39,647 nucleotides of DNA, from positions 1-39,647 of the forward strand of contig QWDQ01000094.1 of the NCBI GenBank assembly GCA_003868215.1, given 5' to 3'. A model generated the notes under the pieces. That model searched no databases. It was given only the letters and a program-made list of their open reading frames with translations, and was not told where the DNA came from. Position numbers and translations under genes: made by a program. This document shows positions 34,680-39,647 of the stretch, piece by piece (position 1 is the stretch's first letter; each line of letters starts with the position of its first letter). The stretch comes from Pseudophaeomoniella oleicola. Taxonomy: Eukaryota; Ascomycota; Eurotiomycetes; Phaeomoniellales; Phaeomoniellaceae.

Positions 34680-35793
34680 ATGCCTTCTCATAATGTTCCA
34701 CCGACGAGACGGAAAGCCTGTGCTGCCTGTGTTACGGCAAAGCGGAGATGTGACTTGAAGTTTCCGCAGTGTTCTAGGTGCGATCTAAAGGCAGAGAAGT
34801 GTCGATATGTAAGACGTCGTTGGCAAAGTTGTGATATCTGGGCTAATGATATCCTAGCTAATGACGCCAAATCATACTGGTCAGGATGAGATGCAGAAGC
34901 TTCCCTCGAAAGAGCTCTCGTTAAAGCGTTCGGACAACAGGGGCATGTCATCGCATCTACAAGAGCCTCTGATGTCCATCGAGTATCAGTTCCTCTCTCT
35001 GCCGTTCCCCTTATCTGTCAATCAGCGCCAACTCGAGTTCGGCCTGGACCAGTTCCGTCATCATATCGAGAGCCTCGCGTACACCGGTGGAACTCCATGT
35101 ATCAGTCAGAATCTTCATAGCTGTGGTCCGCCTACAACATTACAGGATGCCATGCTTACGGCAGCTCTGGCCCTCACCGTGAACGGTCAGAACATGGCAA
35201 CAGTGTTTAGGATACTGCTCCGGAAAATCCATCAGTTGATCCAGTCTTTCAGACACGACTGTTCGGTCACCGAGCACCTGGCCGCCGTTCAAGCACTTGT
35301 GATCTATCAGATGATATACCTCTTTTACATTGAACCTGAAAAGAGAGAGACAGTGCCAGACAGGCTGTCCGAGCTGCACATCTGGTCCGCATCCCTGCTC
35401 AGCCGACTCCCTGAGGCCGGCATCTCTGACACCACCACATCACTATGGCACACATGGCTCCTATGCGAGAGCATCCGGCGCACCGTATTGATCTCCAACC
35501 TCCTCCAAGCCTGCTGTGACTGCATCCGACAAGGCTACTGTGACATCGGCCCAATGCTGCCCGGCCTGCCCATCTCTGTCAACGGCGCTCTTTGGAACAT
35601 GTCCGAGTCGGAGTGGTGGGATGCCTCGCTCACGGATGATATCTCGACGGTCAAAAGCTACAGAGAATTCTCCACTTCGTGGTCTCCTCCTCCTCCTTTG
35701 CTACATGACAAAACCTCTGGGAGGGATTCTTTTGAGACGTTGGCGCTGGCGCTATGTCATGAGGAGGTAATTGAACTCTTGACTGCTGAATGA
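34680..35793 (+). CDS. Zn2Cys6 transcription factor
   Basis: Two exons (34680-34808 and 34858-35793, intron GTAAGA...CCTAG, 49 nt) encode 354 residues. The binuclear zinc cluster is textbook: cysteines at 14, 17, 24, 31, 34 and 41 (CX2CX6CX6CX2CX6C), with CAACVTAKRRCDLK and SRCDLKAEKC. The rest lacks a canonical full-length fungal_trans domain but has the helical hydrophobic stretches AMLTAALALTVNGQN, AVQALVIYQMIYLFY and WLLCESIRRTVLISNLLQ typical of such regulators. Short length suggests a compact or truncated middle homology region. It faces the NmrA-like gene across a shared promoter. The intron lies immediately after the zinc cluster, as often seen. Target genes cannot be inferred from sequence. 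Confidence 0.88.
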
Positions 35794-36262
35794 ACGGTTA
35801 TATGCATTCCAGTTCGCTATAATCATTGGCACCGCCGCTACCCAGACACGATGAAAGGCACTGATATCATCTAGTTGGGCTCGCCATCGTTGAGAATAAA
35901 TGCACGTTATGAATATACTGCGAATAATGGCAAGGCCATGCGACATCAACTCAGAAGAAAGAATGCAGACGGCTAAGAAGAGGAAGACCGAAACGCCGAA
36001 AGTTTATAAACATGATATCAACATCTACTTCCTTCATATTCCAACGAATTAGAGACAGTTGTAATTAATCCTCAGCCGAACTCCGGCTTCTCCCCGCTCT
36101 CGGCCGACCCTCTGATCTTTCATCAGACAGATTGATATAATGACCTCATACACAAGAACAGCAAACCAGTGAACCAGTGAATCATCTCTCCCGACATGTA
36201 CTAGTATCTCTTCTCTCCCTGGTGTCTGGCCTTCTTGAGGAAAAGAATCACAGGTCGCGGGG

Positions 36263-36679
36263 TCAAGGATGTGGAGGTAGCGTTGAAGTTGGTGCGAGAG
36301 ATTGTGGTGTGCTGAGGGAGCCTTTACTCGGGTCACCGCATGAGGTATCGGAGGATTCTTGATATTGACTGACGACTATTCGATATCCGCGGATGACCAA
36401 AACCTACTCCTCAGCACTCTCTGTCAAAATGGTACTCTGAGAACGCCTTTGATAGTTCACAGGTCTCCCCAGTATCCTGGAACTGCTTTTTATGTTCCTA
36501 TGTCGTACTTTTCTCATGTGTTCGCGCTGATGAGGAAAGTAGTGGTTCATCTTCCATTCGTCCTCGCCGGACTCGGGCCACCCCCAACCTGAAAGCTTGG
36601 ATACTCCGGCAGCAGCAGCAATCAAGATCATCATACCCAAGAGGCCAAGGGCCATGACGGCATTGGGACTGAGTGTCAT
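36263..36679 (-). CDS. Small single-pass membrane protein, unknown function
   Basis: Starting at 36679, the protein opens MTLSPNAVMALGLLGMMILI and continues AAAAGVSKLSGWGWPESGED, an N-terminal hydrophobic segment followed by a hydrophilic tail with NHYFPHQREHMRKVRHRN. A short intron (about 36407-36369, GTAGGT...GTCAG, only 39 nt) removes a TAG and continues in frame with ESSDTSCGDPSKGSLSTPQS to a stop at 36263, giving about 124 residues. The Ser/Thr/Pro tail suggests a disordered exposed end. The very short intron is the weak point; without it the ORF still encodes 91 residues. No family recognised. It could be secreted if the hydrophobic segment is cleaved, but there is no clear cleavage site. 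Confidence 0.5.
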
Positions 36680-36832
36680 GTTGGAAGATGTTGATCAGGG
36701 TGTGAATCGTACAATCAAGGCTTGCTGGGTTTCTGGAGTTGAATTGGCTGCGACGTCAAAAAATGAAGGTGGCAGGATCAAGTCAAGAGGCAGTTGATAT
36801 AGTTCTCGACGTCATTGGGCGTGAAATGATGT

Positions 36833-37036
36833 ATCACGGTGGAAGACTATCTGCGCCATGCAATGTGCACAACGCAATCATTTATAAACAAGAGATACAT
36901 CGAGATTCCGCCGAAGTGGAGGGAGGACCTGGAAAGACTCTATAAGGACAAATACCCCTGGAATCCTTCCGCTTTCCAACACGGCATGGCGTCTATCTAT
37001 ACTCAAAACCTTTATACTGATCCGGCAAGGAACTAA
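36833..37036 (+). CDS. Short open frame, possible C-terminal exon of an unknown gene
   Basis: Frame reading VEDYLRHAMCTTQSFINKRY, then EIPPKWREDLERLYKDKYP and WNPSAFQHGMASIYTQN, ending in TAA at 37034-37036. The ATG at 36839 would give a 65-residue protein. Composition looks like a genuine protein, but no upstream exon could be linked, partly because the minus-strand membrane protein occupies the adjacent DNA. No family recognised; it may be a relic. Confidence 0.3.
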   Translation: MTVEDYLRHAMCTTQSFINKRYIEIPPKWREDLERLYKDKYPWNPSAFQHGMASIYTQNLYTDPARN

Positions 37037-37502
37037 AGGTGCATAGCGCACCTCCATACTCCTGGTCTATAGCTTCTGTCAGAAGTGAGGCTCTTTCCCT
37101 GAGGGCGAACAGATACTGCTGGGATCCATCTACTGTTGGGATCTGAGACATCAATGAGATTGACAGCGGCACAATATTGCTTGTTTGTGCTTGTTTGTGT
37201 ACCTGAGAGAAGCAGTCGAGACGAAGCGATATTCGGGTCTTGGCGTGGACATAAGGCCGAAACCGAGCACACCAATCATATCGAGTAGTCTACTCCACTA
37301 CCTGGTCTAAGAATAGTAGATCCTCAGGGGACCCATCAGGATGTTTAACTTGACAACGCGAAGATACCCAGTTCAGATCCAATAGGATTGTCTTCCTTTC
37401 GATCTTGATGCCGTCAGCCACCTTTTTCGAACCTTTCTCTGTCACTATTCGGCGAAAGGGAGGCTTTAGGGGCCCTTTAGCAACTCTAACCCCTGACCAG
37501 TC
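37037..37502. other. Intergenic region upstream of the second Zn2Cys6 gene
   Basis: Likely promoter of the 37503 gene. The minus-strand open frame 37598-37290 is a shadow. No site recognised. Confidence 0.4.
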
Positions 37503-39283
37503 ATGGCTGGAGCGGATGCTGATGGGCAGGGTCAGTCCATCCGGAGCATTAAAAATGCAAGGGCCAGTCAAGGATCTTCGAATACTACGACTACTCAATT
37601 ACGCAGTGGCAGAATGGGCAGTAAGAAGTCTAGAACCGGCTGCAAGACCTGCAAGTACGGTCCAATCCGTGAAAGACGGGCGAAATTCTTATTCGGGAAG
37701 CGGGACGCTGACCAGATAACGTGGCAGGATCCGCCGAGTAAAATGTGACGAGGCCAAGCCTTGCTGTCTGCGGTGTAGGTGCAAACTGTGCCTGTGTAAG
37801 ATCTCCCATTGAACGCATATCAGGTACCAACACCGGCCGTCGCTGTGATGGTTACGAGACACTTCAAGCACCAGTTCCCCAACAGCGGCTCACCCTTCAA
37901 AAAGAGATCTTCGAAATCTACTCGGCAATTCCCGAGGAGCGTCGAGCTTTTGATTTCTTTCTTCGCTGCACAGCACCTTTCCTTTCTGGCTCCGCCGACG
38001 GCCGGTTATGGCAGGAAGTCATCCCACAGCTCAGCCGATCTCAACCAGCCGTATGGGATGCCGTCGTTGCGATAGCCTCTCTCCACGAACACCCTCAGTG
38101 GAGTGGTCAGCCACCTAGCCTGATGTCAGGCGAGACCATCCCGGTCACGGATGCGAACTATCGGTTTGCACTGAGTCGATACAACAAGGCTATCACCGGA
38201 TTCATGAGCATGACCCATCAAATTGAAGCAATGCCGATAGCGATAGTAAGCTGTTTACTGTTCATTTGTATCGAGTTCCTGCAGGACAGCATACAACGTG
38301 CCATCGTTTTGTTCCACACAGGGTGTCAGCTACTCAACCGCATCTTCAGCGCTGATTCGAAACTATCAACGCTATCTACAACGTCCCTACCCTTGGAGGA
38401 TGTCATATATCCCACATTCACCCGTTTGCAGACCCTCGTGTTTTGGGTCCGCGAGAAAGCCGATCTCCCATCCCTGATCCACACAAGCACTCCTGTCATA
38501 TTCCGTTCGATAGCCGACGCCCGTAACCGCCTCTTTTCACTCATGTCAAACCGCCATATCCTGATCCGTCGTGCGGCCCTGTACAAGACTCCCGAAGCCA
38601 TCAACAACAAAACTCCTGTACCTCCCAATCTCTTGGAGATGCAACGAACCTCGTTAGCCCATCTTGCAGAATGGCACGCTTCTTTTACTCAATTCATCAA
38701 GGACTACCCTGCTGTTGCAAACTCCTCACTCGATGTAAGAAGAGCATCCTCAGTCCTGTTCATCTACCACGCAACAGCCCTCATCTGGATGGACACCATC
38801 TTCGAACCCTTCGAAACCGCCTTCGACAAACACCTCCCAACCTGGCAAAGCCTAATCCAATACGCAAAGATCGGCATCGACAGCACCAGGATCAAGACAC
38901 CATCAACCACCACTCCAACCTTCGTCTTCGAATCCGAATTCACCCCCTCCCTCTACCTCGCCAGCACCCGCTGCCGCCACCCGCCCACCCGCCGCGAAGC
39001 TTTACGTCTGTTATACCAAGCCCCCGCCAAAGAAGGCCTCTGGAAAGCCGTCCCGATGGCCCAACTTGCGCAGAAGATTATCGAAATCGAAGAGGAGGAA
39101 GAAGAAGATGGTGATGAAACTGAATTTCCACCGGAATGGAAACGCATTCATGATGTGGACAGTACTAGTACTGGAACGGACATGGGGAAGGGGAAGGGTA
39201 AGCGTATAATAACATATACACGATATAGACAAGACGCGAAGAACGGGTTGTGGGAAAGTGTGGACGGTAGTTTTACGCTTTGA
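37503..39283 (+). CDS. Zn2Cys6 transcription factor of the Fungal_trans_2 type
   Basis: Start MAGADADGQGQSIRSIKNAR at 37503. The zinc cluster begins SRTGCKTCK, is split by a 73-nt intron (37655-37727), and continues IRRVKCDEAKPCCLRC, giving cysteines at 47, 50, 57, 64 and 67. The sixth cysteine lies in TNTGRRCDGYE. The junction between CLRC and TNTGRRC is unresolved: the GT-AG intron 37779-37823 is one frame off, and the in-frame GTAAGA...TCAG alternative (37796-37823) is only 28 nt, so a further indel or unusual splice is possible. The body (EERRAFDFFLRCTAPFLSG, SQPAVWDAVVAIASLHEHP) is typical of PF11951-type regulators. The C-terminus has an acidic run (EIEEEEEEDGDETE) and a Lys/Gly patch. 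Stop at 39281-39283. No partner gene identified next to it. Confidence 0.85.
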
Positions 39284-39500
39284 ATTCAACTATTAGAGCT
39301 AGACCTCGTCCGTCCGTCCGTTCGTTCGTGTAAGCGGATAAGGGAGAAGTGAAAAAAAATAATTATTGAGATTTCCATTACATAAAAGAGAGAAAAAAGA
39401 ACTAGGTTGTTGGGAAGGGCGGCGGGACGGGGAGATGGGTGTATATAGGAGGTGTAAATTCATAGAGAGAGGTAGGTTAGTATCTTCGGGTGTAAATCTC
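39284..39500. other. 3' flank of the Zn2Cys6 gene
   Basis: Presumed 3' UTR with low-complexity GTCC repeats near 39310 and A-rich segments; no gene recognised. Confidence 0.4.
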
Positions 39501-39523
39501 AAAAAAAAAAAAAAAAAAAAAAA
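39501..39523 (+). repeat. Poly-A homopolymer (23 nt)
   Basis: Uninterrupted run of A. It lies 218 bp past the stop of the upstream gene and could be an encoded tract or a retrotransposed 3' end; no second feature supports the latter. Confidence 0.9.
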
Positions 39524-39565
39524 CTAGATATACCACATACTTTTCCTTTCTTTGATCTTCTCCCC

Positions 39566-39566
<1 letters not shown>

Positions 39567-39604
<38 letters not shown>
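39567..39604 (+). repeat. Poly-C homopolymer (38 nt) near window end
   Basis: A 38-base run of C flanked by shorter C and CT tracts up to 39647. Such a long poly-C is rare in fungal DNA and may be an assembly or sequencing artefact at a contig end, or a true G/C tract. Confidence 0.9.
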
Positions 39605-39607
<3 letters not shown>

Positions 39608-39647
39608 CCCTCTCTTTCCCCCCCCCTTTTTCTTCTTTTCCCCTCTC

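Noticed and set aside
36049-36336. Minus-strand ORF of 95 codons
   Set aside because: Overlaps the second exon of the small membrane protein in another frame and has no signature.

Overview
The window looks like a gene-dense stretch of nuclear DNA from a filamentous ascomycete (Pezizomycotina). Genes alternate freely between strands. They are split by short GT-AG introns, mostly 48-75 nt. The gene content is fungal: an AGC-independent set of housekeeping genes (ORC4, TOR kinase, a Trf4-type poly(A) polymerase, Aro4-type DAHP synthase) sits beside typical filamentous-fungal accessory families (HeLo domain, UstYa/DUF3328, NmrA-like, Zn2Cys6 regulators, DUF2458). I cannot place the genus from sequence alone. 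No tRNA, rRNA or CRISPR array was seen, and no intact transposon.

Left arm (1-7600) is accessory in character. It holds the start of a UstYa-like membrane protein running off the left edge, a HeLo-domain protein whose reading frame continues past a stop into a second fungal domain, an M3 zinc metallopeptidase broken by two single-base frameshifts, and a second UstYa-family gene with five or more exons. UstYa proteins are oxidative-cyclisation enzymes of fungal ribosomal-peptide (dikaritin-type) pathways, so two of them around a peptidase is suggestive, but no precursor peptide gene was found. An AT-rich patch near 7.2 kb separates this arm from the core genes.

Central block (7.6-29.6 kb) is conserved core: ORC4, a COX14-type cytochrome oxidase assembly protein, a DUF2458 protein, a double-GFA-domain zinc protein, a tiny 23-residue metallothionein encoded in three exons, DAHP synthase of the shikimate pathway, a nuclear non-canonical poly(A) polymerase, a decayed minus-strand gene, and the complete 2468-residue TOR kinase.

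Right arm (30-39.6 kb) contains an F-box protein, cytidine deaminase, an NmrA-like NAD(P)-binding protein divergent from a Zn2Cys6 regulator (sharing a 581-bp promoter region), a small single-pass membrane protein, and a second Zn2Cys6 regulator of the Fungal_trans_2 type. The window ends in a 23-nt poly-A and a 38-nt poly-C run.

A recurring theme is that several otherwise good genes (left-edge UstYa-like, M3 peptidase, UstYa N-terminus, Trf4 C-terminus) need one-base insertions or deletions to read through. Either the left arm is decaying or, since a core gene is also affected, the assembly carries residual indel errors. All exon boundaries given here are read by eye from splice motifs and frame continuity.
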